16,656 nucleotides of DNA, from contig CAZERD010000030.1 of assembly GCA_964515405.1 (NCBI GenBank), positions 1 through 16,656 on the forward strand, given 5' to 3'. The notes beneath the pieces were generated by a model. That model ran no database searches. It had not been told where the DNA came from and worked only from the letters and a program-made list of their open reading frames with translations. The translations under genes and the position numbers were made by a program. Positions 7,746 through 13,951 of this stretch are shown one piece after another (positions within the stretch are counted from its first letter, which is position 1; each line of letters starts with the position of its first letter). This DNA comes from CAZERD01 sp964515405. GTDB lineage: Bacteria; Campylobacterota_A; Desulfurellia; Desulfurellales; CAZERD01.

Positions 7746-9005
7746 TCAAGCGCTCTTGTGCTTTGGTTTTGTGACAAGGACGGGTTTTTTCTTTTTTTCA
7801 ACCACGTCTTCGTTTATAATGCACTCTGATACATCTTCCATGGATGGGATTTCGTACATTATATCAAGCATGATGTCTTCCATTATGCTTCTCAAACCCC
7901 TGGCTCCAACGCCTCTCTCCATGGCTTTTCTGGCAATAGCTCTGTAGGCATCCTCTGTGATTTTGAGCTTTACGTTATCCATTTCAAACATCTTTGTATA
8001 TTGTTTGGCCAGAGCATTTTTGGGTTCCCTGAGTATCTGTATAAACTCTTCTTCTTTCAGGCTTTCTAGGGTTGCCACTATGTGAAGTCTGCCTACAAGT
8101 TCAGGAATGAGTCCATATTTTACAAGGTCATCTGGTATTATTTCCCTTAGGAGCTCATCCTTGTCCACGTCCTTGTTGGATGTTAGCGGATTTGTGAACC
8201 CGATACTCTTTTTATTTAATCTCTTTGCTACGATGTTTTCCAACCCATCAAACGCTCCACCGCAGATGAAGAGAATGTTTGTTGTATCCACTTGGATAAA
8301 TTCTTGTTGTGGATGTTTTCTACCTCCATATGGGGGCACGTTTACGACACTTCCCTCTATTATTTTAAGCAGTGCCTGTTGTACACCTTCTCCAGATACG
8401 TCCCTTGTTATGGAAGGATTCTCACCTTTCCTTGCTATTTTGTCTATTTCGTCTATGTAGACAATTCCTTTTTGCGTCAACGCTACGTTGTAGTCAGCCG
8501 CTTGAAGCAGTCTAACTAGTATGTTTTCAACGTCCTCCCCCACGTAACCGGCTTCTGTTAGGCTTGTTGCATCTGCTACTGCAAACGGAACATTGAGTAT
8601 TTTTGCAAGAGTTCTGGCAAGTAAGGTTTTTCCAGTCCCTGTCGGTCCTATGAGCAGTATGTTGCTTTTCTCAAGTTCAACATCGTTTTTGCCTTTGTCC
8701 ATATGGCTTATCCTTTTATAGTGGTTGTACACGGCGACTGAAAGTGTTTTTTTGGCCTGATCCTGCGAAATAATATACTCGTTTAATTTCTCATATATTT
8801 CCTTTGGAGATAGCCTTTTTTCGCTGGAGTCTCCCTTTATTTCTCTTTCCAAGTCTTCTGATAGTATCTCGTTACACAGAGCTACACACTCATCGCATAT
8901 ATAAACTCCAGGGCCGGCTATTAGTTTCTTTACCTCGTCTTGAGTTCTGCCACAGAAAGAACACCTGAGAGGACCCTTTCCGCTATTTCCGCTCATTGAT
9001 TTCAT
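7746..9005 (-). CDS. clpX: ClpX, ATPase subunit of the ClpXP protease
   Basis: A hexameric AAA+ unfoldase that delivers proteins to ClpP. With the 419-residue start used here, an N-terminal zinc-binding domain has Cys15, Cys18, Cys37 and Cys40. Walker A is GPTGTGKT (120-127), the pore loop GYVGED (153-158), Walker B VYIDEID (182-188), the RKH loop 229-231, the ClpP-docking IGF tripeptide 268-270 and sensor-2 GARGLR (367-372). All functional loops are therefore intact. It ends in a lysine-rich tail. ATG 9005 is preferred because AGGAGG (9020-9015) is nine bases upstream; that motif directly touches the other in-frame ATG at 9014, too close for initiation. The start lies inside the end of clpP, a 23-bp overlap. 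Confidence 0.95.
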   Translation of the reverse strand: MKSMSGNSGKGPLRCSFCGRTQDEVKKLIAGPGVYICDECVALCNEILSEDLEREIKGDSSEKRLSPKEIYEKLNEYIISQDQAKKTLSVAVYNHYKRISHMDKGKNDVELEKSNILLIGPTGTGKTLLARTLAKILNVPFAVADATSLTEAGYVGEDVENILVRLLQAADYNVALTQKGIVYIDEIDKIARKGENPSITRDVSGEGVQQALLKIIEGSVVNVPPYGGRKHPQQEFIQVDTTNILFICGGAFDGLENIVAKRLNKKSIGFTNPLTSNKDVDKDELLREIIPDDLVKYGLIPELVGRLHIVATLESLKEEEFIQILREPKNALAKQYTKMFEMDNVKLKITEDAYRAIARKAMERGVGARGLRSIMEDIMLDIMYEIPSMEDVSECIINEDVVEKKKKPVLVTKPKHKSA

Positions 9006-9600
9006 TTTTTGCATCCTCCTCTCTCTTTGTTATAACCTTGTCTATTATGCCATATTTCATAGCTTCTGTGGCACTCATAAAGTAATCCCTTTCCGTATCC
9101 TTTTCTATCGTGGACACCCTTTTGTTTGTATGTTGAGCGAGTATTTTGTTTATTTCCTTCCTTAGTTTCAATATTTCCCGGGCATGTATATCTATTTCTG
9201 TTGCCTGTCCTGTGACCCCACCTATCGGCTGGTGTATCATTATTCTTGAGTGGGGTAGGGCATATCGTTTCCCTTTTGCACCTGAAGCCAACAGTATGGC
9301 TGCCATTGATGCTGCCTCACCAACGCATATTGTTGATACGTCGCATTTTATATACTGCATGGTATCATATATGGCAAGCCCGCTTGTTATAGTACCGCCC
9401 GGACTGTTGATATAAAGGAATATTTCTTTTTCAGGATTATCTGACTCGAGAAAAAGTAGCTGGCTGACTATTATACTTGACATATAATTATCTATCTCAC
9501 CACTCAACATGATTATTCTATCCTTCAGAAGCCTTGAGTATATATCGTAGGCCCTTTCCCCCTGCGGGGTCTGTTCAATCACTACTGGTACTAAGCTCAT
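8983..9600 (-). CDS. clpP: ClpP, ATP-dependent Clp protease proteolytic subunit
   Basis: The serine protease that forms a tetradecameric chamber and degrades proteins unfolded by ClpX. With start ATG 9600 it has 205 residues and begins MSLVPVVIEQ, close to the family consensus. The catalytic triad falls at Ser98 (GEAASMA), His123 (MIHQP) and Asp172 (ERDYF). NSPGGT (65-70) is the conserved oxyanion-hole segment. AAGGAGG (9610-9604) three bases upstream supports this start. The frame stays open upstream to 9684, but those 28 residues lie within tig in another frame and do not resemble ClpP. It overlaps the tig end by 26 bp and clpX by 23 bp. A short propeptide is often removed in this family; none is certain here. 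Confidence 0.95.
   Translation of the reverse strand: MSLVPVVIEQTPQGERAYDIYSRLLKDRIIMLSGEIDNYMSSIIVSQLLFLESDNPEKEIFLYINSPGGTITSGLAIYDTMQYIKCDVSTICVGEAASMAAILLASGAKGKRYALPHSRIMIHQPIGGVTGQATEIDIHAREILKLRKEINKILAQHTNKRVSTIEKDTERDYFMSATEAMKYGIIDKVITKREEDAKNEINERK
9015..9020 (-). promoter_or_regulatory. Ribosome-binding site that sets the clpX start
   Basis: AGGAGG on the minus strand lies inside the clpP coding region. Spacing is zero bases to ATG 9014, nine to ATG 9005 and eighteen to ATG 8996, which favours 9005. Confidence 0.6.
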
Positions 9601-10918
9601 GTTCCTCCTTGTCTTTTGGGGTTTCCTGCCCCTCTTCTGAAATGTTAGCGTGTTTGTGCAAAAAGTCCAGTACCTTTTCGCCAAGGATTTCCATCTTTAT
9701 GACGCTTAGGAGATTTCTCTCCTCATAGTACTTGTGGAGTTCCTCAAAACTGGTTCCTCTTCTGCTGGCTTCTTCTGCTATTGCTTGTTTTATTTCGCTA
9801 TTTGAGACGTCAATGCCTTCTTTATCTGCTATTTCGAGGAATAGTATGGTTGTTTTGACTCTCTTTTTTGCTTCCTCTTCAAATTTTTCCCTCAGGGTTT
9901 TGGGCTTGAACTCGTCTGAGGATATGTCCACGCCCATGTAGTACATTTCACGAACGTACTCCATTATCATCTGATTCGCTTCCTTATCCACCAGGCTATC
10001 GGGGAGCTCAAAGTTGTATTCGCTGAGCAATTTATCAAGTAGTTCGTCCTTTTGGCGGGAGATTTCTTCGGTTTCCTTTTTTTTTGTTAGTCTTTCTTTG
10101 ATGTCTTCTTTCAGGTCCTCAACGGTTTTAAAGTTGTTATGGATCCTTTGGGCAAACTCATTGTTGAGTTCTGGCAGTTTCTTTTCCTTTACAGATTTTA
10201 GCGTTAGCTTAAATTTGACTTTTTTTCCCTTTAATACTCTTAAAGGGTATTTTTCGTCAAATTCCGCTGTGAACTCTTTTGTCTCTCCTGCTTTCATGTT
10301 TAATATATGCTGTTCTATCTCATTTATTACCTGTTTTTTGCCTAACTCTGCTTGTATATCATCGCTCATGAGTTCTTTTATTGGTTCTGAGGTTTTTTCA
10401 TCCATTGTTTCCAAGTCAAATACTACTACATCTCCTTCTTGTGCTTCGCCCTCTTTCTCTTTCAGGGTGGAAAATGCTTCTCTTATTTCCTCAAGCGCTG
10501 TGTTGATTTCTTCATCTGTTACTTTCACAGGTTTTTTCGTTATCAATATGCCTTTATACTCTTTCAACTCAAACTCTGGTTTCACATCCACAGTAGCATC
10601 GAAGCTTAGGAATTTGTTCTCCTCATAGGTTACGTCCGTGAAGACGGGTTCTGATACGGTATGCAGCTCGTTTTCTGAGACCGCAAACTGGTATGCTGAG
10701 ACCATTAAATCCCTTTTAAGGTCTTCTTCTATCTCCTTTTTATAGTTCCTGAGTATTACTTCCTTGGGGGTTTTGCCTTTTCTGAATCCTTTTATTTTTA
10801 CGCTTTTCTTTAATCTATTTACTATTTCACTTTGTTTTCTTTCAATTTCTTCCTTTGGTATTTCTATATGTATTTTTGTTTTGGTTGGTTTTAACCTTTC
10901 CACGGCGATTTCAACCAT
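9575..10918 (-). CDS. tig: Trigger factor, ribosome-associated chaperone and peptidyl-prolyl isomerase
   Basis: Binds the ribosome near the exit tunnel and shields nascent chains. The 447 residues are close to the usual length. The N-terminal ribosome-binding domain (about 1-115) holds the signature GFRKGKTP (44-51; the common form is GFRPGKxP). An FKBP-type isomerase domain follows at about 150-245, then a helical, strongly charged C-terminal chaperone domain. The last residues are acidic and serine-rich with no strong family constraint. AAGGAGG (10929-10923) is four bases before ATG 10918. It is the first gene after a good promoter and leads the tig-clpP-clpX-hslV-hslU run, joining folding of new chains with two degradation machines. 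Confidence 0.94.
   Translation of the reverse strand: MVEIAVERLKPTKTKIHIEIPKEEIERKQSEIVNRLKKSVKIKGFRKGKTPKEVILRNYKKEIEEDLKRDLMVSAYQFAVSENELHTVSEPVFTDVTYEENKFLSFDATVDVKPEFELKEYKGILITKKPVKVTDEEINTALEEIREAFSTLKEKEGEAQEGDVVVFDLETMDEKTSEPIKELMSDDIQAELGKKQVINEIEQHILNMKAGETKEFTAEFDEKYPLRVLKGKKVKFKLTLKSVKEKKLPELNNEFAQRIHNNFKTVEDLKEDIKERLTKKKETEEISRQKDELLDKLLSEYNFELPDSLVDKEANQMIMEYVREMYYMGVDISSDEFKPKTLREKFEEEAKKRVKTTILFLEIADKEGIDVSNSEIKQAIAEEASRRGTSFEELHKYYEERNLLSVIKMEILGEKVLDFLHKHANISEEGQETPKDKEEHELSTSSD
9604..9610 (-). promoter_or_regulatory. Ribosome-binding site that sets the clpP start
   Basis: AAGGAGG sits inside the 3' end of tig, three bases before ATG 9600, and decides the clpP start against the longer open frame. 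Confidence 0.75.
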
Positions 10919-10946
10919 TTTTCCTCCTTGTTAAGCTTTTGTTTGA

Positions 10947-10974
10947 ATTATAGCAAAAAAAGATACCTTTGCAA
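10947..10974 (-). promoter_or_regulatory. Sigma-70-type promoter for tig-clpP-clpX-hslV-hslU
   Basis: On the minus strand, TTGCAA (10974-10969) and a perfect TATAAT (10952-10947) are 16 bp apart. Transcription would begin about 20-25 bases before the tig ATG. No CIRCE-type inverted repeat is seen, so heat-shock control through HrcA is not evident. The promoter lies only 14 bases after the end of the modE-like gene and no strong terminator separates them, so some read-through is possible. Confidence 0.7.
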
Positions 10975-10988
10975 TCCTTCTTCTCTTC

Positions 10989-11324
10989 CTACCATTCCAA
11001 AGTCTTTTCGTTGAGAAACTGTTCAAATTCCTCCCACATTTTCCAGAACTTTTCTATGACTTCTTCGCCGTACTTTGTGAGTTTTGTTCCGCCTCCTCCC
11101 TTACCTCCTGTTGAGGTTATTGTCAGTTTTCTTCTTGCCTGCCTGTTCATTGATTCTAACAGGTCCCATGCGTGTTTATAGGACATGTTTGTTGCTCTGG
11201 CTGCCTCCGATATGGAACCTGTTTCCCTTATTTTTTCAAGCAGTTTTATCCTTCCGTAGCCGAGGAAGGCGCCGTTTGTTCCCTCTATCCATATCCTGCC
11301 TTTCACGGTAAATCTCTTACCCAT
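10989..11324 (-). CDS. ModE-type winged-helix transcription regulator, DNA-binding domain only
   Basis: A 111-residue protein resembling the N-terminal LysR-like DNA-binding domain of ModE. A helix-turn-helix covers about residues 27-66 (LLEKIRETGSISEAARATNM, then SYKHAWDLLESMN), and a glycine-rich wing GGKGGGGTKLT lies at 73-83, followed by a dimerisation-type helix rich in Trp and Phe. Full ModE is about 260 residues with C-terminal molybdate-binding domains; these are absent, so molybdate sensing by this protein alone is unlikely. ATG 11324 is chosen because AGGAG (11337-11333) is eight bases upstream; ATG 11342 is in frame but lacks a Shine-Dalgarno. It is divergent from the efflux operon and upstream of tig. 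Control of the pump genes is a natural inference from position but is not shown. Confidence 0.8.
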   Translation of the reverse strand: MGKRFTVKGRIWIEGTNGAFLGYGRIKLLEKIRETGSISEAARATNMSYKHAWDLLESMNRQARRKLTITSTGGKGGGGTKLTKYGEEVIEKFWKMWEEFEQFLNEKTLEW

Positions 11325-11332
11325 TTCTACTG

Positions 11333-11337
11333 CTCCT
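11333..11337 (-). promoter_or_regulatory. Ribosome-binding site that sets the modE-like start
   Basis: AGGAG on the minus strand, eight bases before ATG 11324. It falls inside the extra six codons that the alternative start at 11342 would add. Confidence 0.55.
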
Positions 11338-11359
11338 GTCATTGCTTTTCATGGGAGAA

Positions 11360-11386
11360 TTTATCAGTCTTTATTTCCATTGGCAA
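11360..11386 (-). promoter_or_regulatory. Possible promoter for the modE-like gene
   Basis: On the minus strand TTGCCA (11386-11381) is followed after 15 bp by GATAAA (11365-11360). Both boxes are imperfect and the spacing is short, so this is a weak candidate. It is the best one seen upstream of the regulator and overlaps the tandem repeat at 11380-11400. Confidence 0.3.
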
Positions 11387-11400
11387 GTTTTTGGACGTTT
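11380..11400. repeat. Imperfect tandem direct repeat in the divergent promoter region
   Basis: TTGGCAAGTTT (11380-11390) is followed at once by TTGGACGTTT (11391-11400). The two units share TTGG at the start and GTTT at the end and are about one helical turn apart. They lie eight bases upstream of the tolC-type gene's -35 box and over the candidate -35 of the regulator. An operator role is inference. Confidence 0.4.
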
Positions 11401-11408
11401 TTATTGTG

Positions 11409-11436
11409 TTGACTTTGATGGTGGTGTCCATATAAT
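11409..11436 (+). promoter_or_regulatory. Sigma-70-type promoter for the efflux operon
   Basis: TTGACT (11409-11414) and a perfect TATAAT (11431-11436) are 16 bp apart, near consensus. Transcription would begin about 15 bases before the first gene's ATG at 11458, where a run AAAAAAAGGGGG supplies the ribosome-binding site. The untranslated leader would be very short. Confidence 0.75.
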
Positions 11437-11457
11437 TGTGCAAAAAAAGGGGGTTTT

Positions 11458-12837
11458 ATGGGGTTTGATTTAACTAAACGATTGATTGGTTTTGTCCTTT
11501 TGTTTGTTTTGTTAAGTGTTAAATGTGCTTATTCTGAAAGCAATTTCTTTACTCTTCGTAGGGCTATTGATACAGCTATACACAATAATTATCTGATAAA
11601 AGGTGCGGAGCAACAGATAAAGGTTTCCTATTATAGTTTTAGAGTGGCTACGAAGTCCCTACTCCCTAGCATTGAGTTCAACTATTCTGCTACGAGACTA
11701 AAAGATGTGCCTTATTCGGTTACCTCTCCAGCTAAGATCCCGGTTTTTGGTCCCAATGGTATTCCGAATGGAGATTATATTTATTTTCCTGGGGGCAAAA
11801 GTCCTGTTGGTTCGAAGACGAGTGTTGAGTGGTCTGTGGAGTTGGTACAGCCTGTATTTATGGGTTTTGCTCTTATCACAAAGAGAGAGCTTGCCGCTGT
11901 AGGTGTAGATGTTGCCAGGGTGGAGAAGAGAATTGCCGTGTTAAATGTTGCAGAGAAGGTGAAGATGACTTATTTTAATGTACTTCTTGCTGAAAGGGAG
12001 CTTGATGTTGCAAGGGAACAAGTAAAACAGCTTAGGGCCCACGAAAGAGATGCAGAGATGTTTTATAAACAGGGACTAATAGCCTACAATGATTTGCTTA
12101 AATCAAGGGTAGCGCTGGCGAATGCTGTTCAGTTTGAGGCCCAAGCGGGAGCTAATCTTAGGATAGCCATTTCTAAACTGAATGTATTGCTGTCAAGAGA
12201 TATAAATCTGCCAGTGAAGTTAAGAGATGTTGGTTCTGTACCATATGGGAGGTATTCACTACGCAAGCTTATAGGTTATGCTTTGTTGCATCGTCCTCAG
12301 CTTGAGTCACTGAGGCTTAAGCTGAAGGAAGCTCATTTGTATATTAAGCTTGCTGAAAGCAACTACTATCCGCATATTTCTATGTTTGCTTCCTATTCAC
12401 AGTCTGGTCAGAATATGCTTGCTTCAAGCAATGAGTTAAGCAATCAGCATAATGAGATGGTCGGCCTAAAGATTCAGTGGACCATATTTGACTGGTTTAA
12501 GACCTCTGACGAGGTTCAGGAAGCTAAGTTTAAGAAGGCTTCTCTTCTGGATAGTTTTTACTCCACGCTTAATAATGTGAAGCTTCAGGTTAAACAGGCT
12601 CTGTTGAGCTTAAGAGCAGCTAAGGAGAATATAATCACGGCTAAGACAGCCCTAAAGGAGGCTCATGAGAACTTCAGAATCGCCAATCTCCAATACAGGC
12701 AGCAGCTTGTTACATCCACGGAAGTGTTGGATGCTCGTACGTACTTGACCCAGGCTGAGATGAACTATTACAAGGCGATTTACGGGTATGAAATGTATAA
12801 GGCACAACTTGAAAGAGCGATAGGGAAGGTTTATTAG
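11458..12837 (+). CDS. TolC-family outer-membrane efflux channel
   Basis: The outer-membrane exit duct of a tripartite efflux system; members form trimers with a beta-barrel and a long alpha-helical periplasmic tunnel. Residues 1-26 look like a signal peptide: Lys/Arg at 7-8, a hydrophobic core at 9-21 and a likely cleavage after AYS. Cys23 is preceded by Lys, so it is not a lipobox. The mature protein has the two long helical repeats of the family, rich in Ala, Leu, Lys and Glu, with the second half ending in the typical LQYRQQLVTSTEVLDA segment. A Gly/Pro/Tyr-rich stretch near residues 82-120 probably forms an outer-membrane strand and loop. The 459 residues are normal. It is first in the operon, ten bases before the adaptor gene. 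The transported substrate cannot be read. Confidence 0.88.
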   Translation: MGFDLTKRLIGFVLLFVLLSVKCAYSESNFFTLRRAIDTAIHNNYLIKGAEQQIKVSYYSFRVATKSLLPSIEFNYSATRLKDVPYSVTSPAKIPVFGPNGIPNGDYIYFPGGKSPVGSKTSVEWSVELVQPVFMGFALITKRELAAVGVDVARVEKRIAVLNVAEKVKMTYFNVLLAERELDVAREQVKQLRAHERDAEMFYKQGLIAYNDLLKSRVALANAVQFEAQAGANLRIAISKLNVLLSRDINLPVKLRDVGSVPYGRYSLRKLIGYALLHRPQLESLRLKLKEAHLYIKLAESNYYPHISMFASYSQSGQNMLASSNELSNQHNEMVGLKIQWTIFDWFKTSDEVQEAKFKKASLLDSFYSTLNNVKLQVKQALLSLRAAKENIITAKTALKEAHENFRIANLQYRQQLVTSTEVLDARTYLTQAEMNYYKAIYGYEMYKAQLERAIGKVY

Positions 12838-12847
12838 GAGTCCCGCC

Positions 12848-13951
12848 ATGCTTAAACGCTTTATTGTTGTCTTTATTGTCTTGCTCTTGGTATTTGGTGG
12901 CATTTTTGCTTTTAAATACGTTGGTTTCTACGAGATGAACAGGTACTTTTCTCATTATAAGCCTCCACCTGTATATGTTTCTACGGCCTTTTCTGAGCTC
13001 AAAGATTATAGTCCGTCTATTAAAGCGATTGGAGATGTTGTTGCTGTAGAGTCTGTTGAGGTTGAGCCAGAGATAAATGGGCGTGTAGTGGGTATATACT
13101 TTCATTCAGGTGATTTCGTAAGGAGAGGTAAGCTTCTTGTTAAACTTGATGATTCTACAGAAAGGGCAGAACTTAAGCGGTATAGAGCTCAATTGACCCT
13201 TGCTGAGTTTAATTATGATAAGTACTCAAGGCTTTACAGAAAGGGTGCTGTCTCTAGGGCTAAATATGAGCAGATTGTTTCTACTCTGAGGCAAGTAAAG
13301 GCTTCAATTGAGCAGGTTGAAACAGTTATAGAAAAGAAAAATATAAGAGCTCCGTTTAGTGGGGTGTTGGGAATTAAGAATGTTAACCTTGGGGAGTATG
13401 TGAATCCAGGGCAGCCTTTGGTTTCACTGACGGTGATGAAGCCGATTTATGTGGATTTTTCTGTGCCCGAAAGTGTTGTAACGAAGGTCAAGCTGGGGCA
13501 AGCGGTTGTGGTCAGGAGCGATGCTTATCCTAGCAAGCTTTTCAGAGGAAAGGTATTTGTTATTAGTCCCACGGCAGATGAATACACTCGCAGTGTCAAA
13601 GTGAGGGCTATTGTTCCTAATCGTAATGGTTGGCTGAGACCCGGGATGTTTGCTTACGTGTCTGTTGTTCTTCCCTCAAAGAGGGTTGTTGCTGTGCCGG
13701 CTCTTGCTATCAGCTACAATCTGTATGGAGACACAGTGTTTGTTGTGGAACATAAAACGGTAAATGGTAGAAAGTTGCTTGTGGCTGTAAGAAAGTATGT
13801 GAAATTGGGGGCTAGGTTTGGGCAGTGGGTTATCGTGAAGAGTGGATTGAAACCCCACGAGGAAGTGGTAATAGCTGGCCAACTTAAACTGCGTAATGGA
13901 TCTTTGGTTGTTGTGAAAAATAAGCCTTATATCCTTTCTCAGGGACAATGA
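12848..13951 (+). CDS. RND efflux periplasmic adaptor (membrane fusion protein)
   Basis: Links the inner-membrane pump to the outer-membrane channel. Residues 5-22 form one hydrophobic segment without a lipobox cysteine, so the protein is probably anchored by an N-terminal membrane helix. The barrel-sandwich (lipoyl-like) half-motifs are at about 68-101 (EINGRVVGIYFHSGDFVRRG) and 166-194 (IRAPFSGVLG, then NLGEYVNPGQPL). A coiled-coil hairpin of about 60 residues lies between them. Beta-barrel and membrane-proximal domains follow, with the WLRPGMFAYV segment (262-271). The 367 residues and this order fit the HlyD/MdtA-like family used by HAE-type pumps. TAGGAG (12835-12840), shared with the previous stop codon, lies seven bases before ATG 12848. 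Its stop overlaps the pump start by 4 bp. Confidence 0.9.
   Translation: MLKRFIVVFIVLLLVFGGIFAFKYVGFYEMNRYFSHYKPPPVYVSTAFSELKDYSPSIKAIGDVVAVESVEVEPEINGRVVGIYFHSGDFVRRGKLLVKLDDSTERAELKRYRAQLTLAEFNYDKYSRLYRKGAVSRAKYEQIVSTLRQVKASIEQVETVIEKKNIRAPFSGVLGIKNVNLGEYVNPGQPLVSLTVMKPIYVDFSVPESVVTKVKLGQAVVVRSDAYPSKLFRGKVFVISPTADEYTRSVKVRAIVPNRNGWLRPGMFAYVSVVLPSKRVVAVPALAISYNLYGDTVFVVEHKTVNGRKLLVAVRKYVKLGARFGQWVIVKSGLKPHEEVVIAGQLKLRNGSLVVVKNKPYILSQGQ

Noticed and set aside
7357..7947. Open frame of 196 codons on the plus strand spanning hslV and the end of clpX
   Set aside because: Both minus-strand genes have intact catalytic motifs and good start signals; this frame has no recognisable domain and no convincing start.
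10014..10628. Open frame of 204 codons on the plus strand opposite tig, very rich in Ser, Phe and Leu
   Set aside because: The composition is what the complement of Lys/Glu-rich coding sequence gives. tig is clearly the real gene. The same applies to plus-strand frames opposite clpX, hslV and hslU.
10950..10975. Possible terminator hairpin between the modE-like gene and tig (AAAG, loop GTAT, CTTT, then a T-run on the minus strand)
   Set aside because: The stem is only about four A/T-rich pairs and it overlaps the tig promoter, so it would be too weak to call.
11392..11430. Inverted repeat TGGAC ... GTCCA around the efflux -35 box
   Set aside because: Five-base arms 29 bases apart are easily expected by chance. 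The nearby ATGG/CCAT pair in the spacer is shorter still.
11458..11535. Lipoprotein signal in the TolC-type protein because of Cys23
   Set aside because: The residue before Cys is Lys, which is not accepted in a lipobox; an ordinary signal peptidase I site after AYS is more likely.
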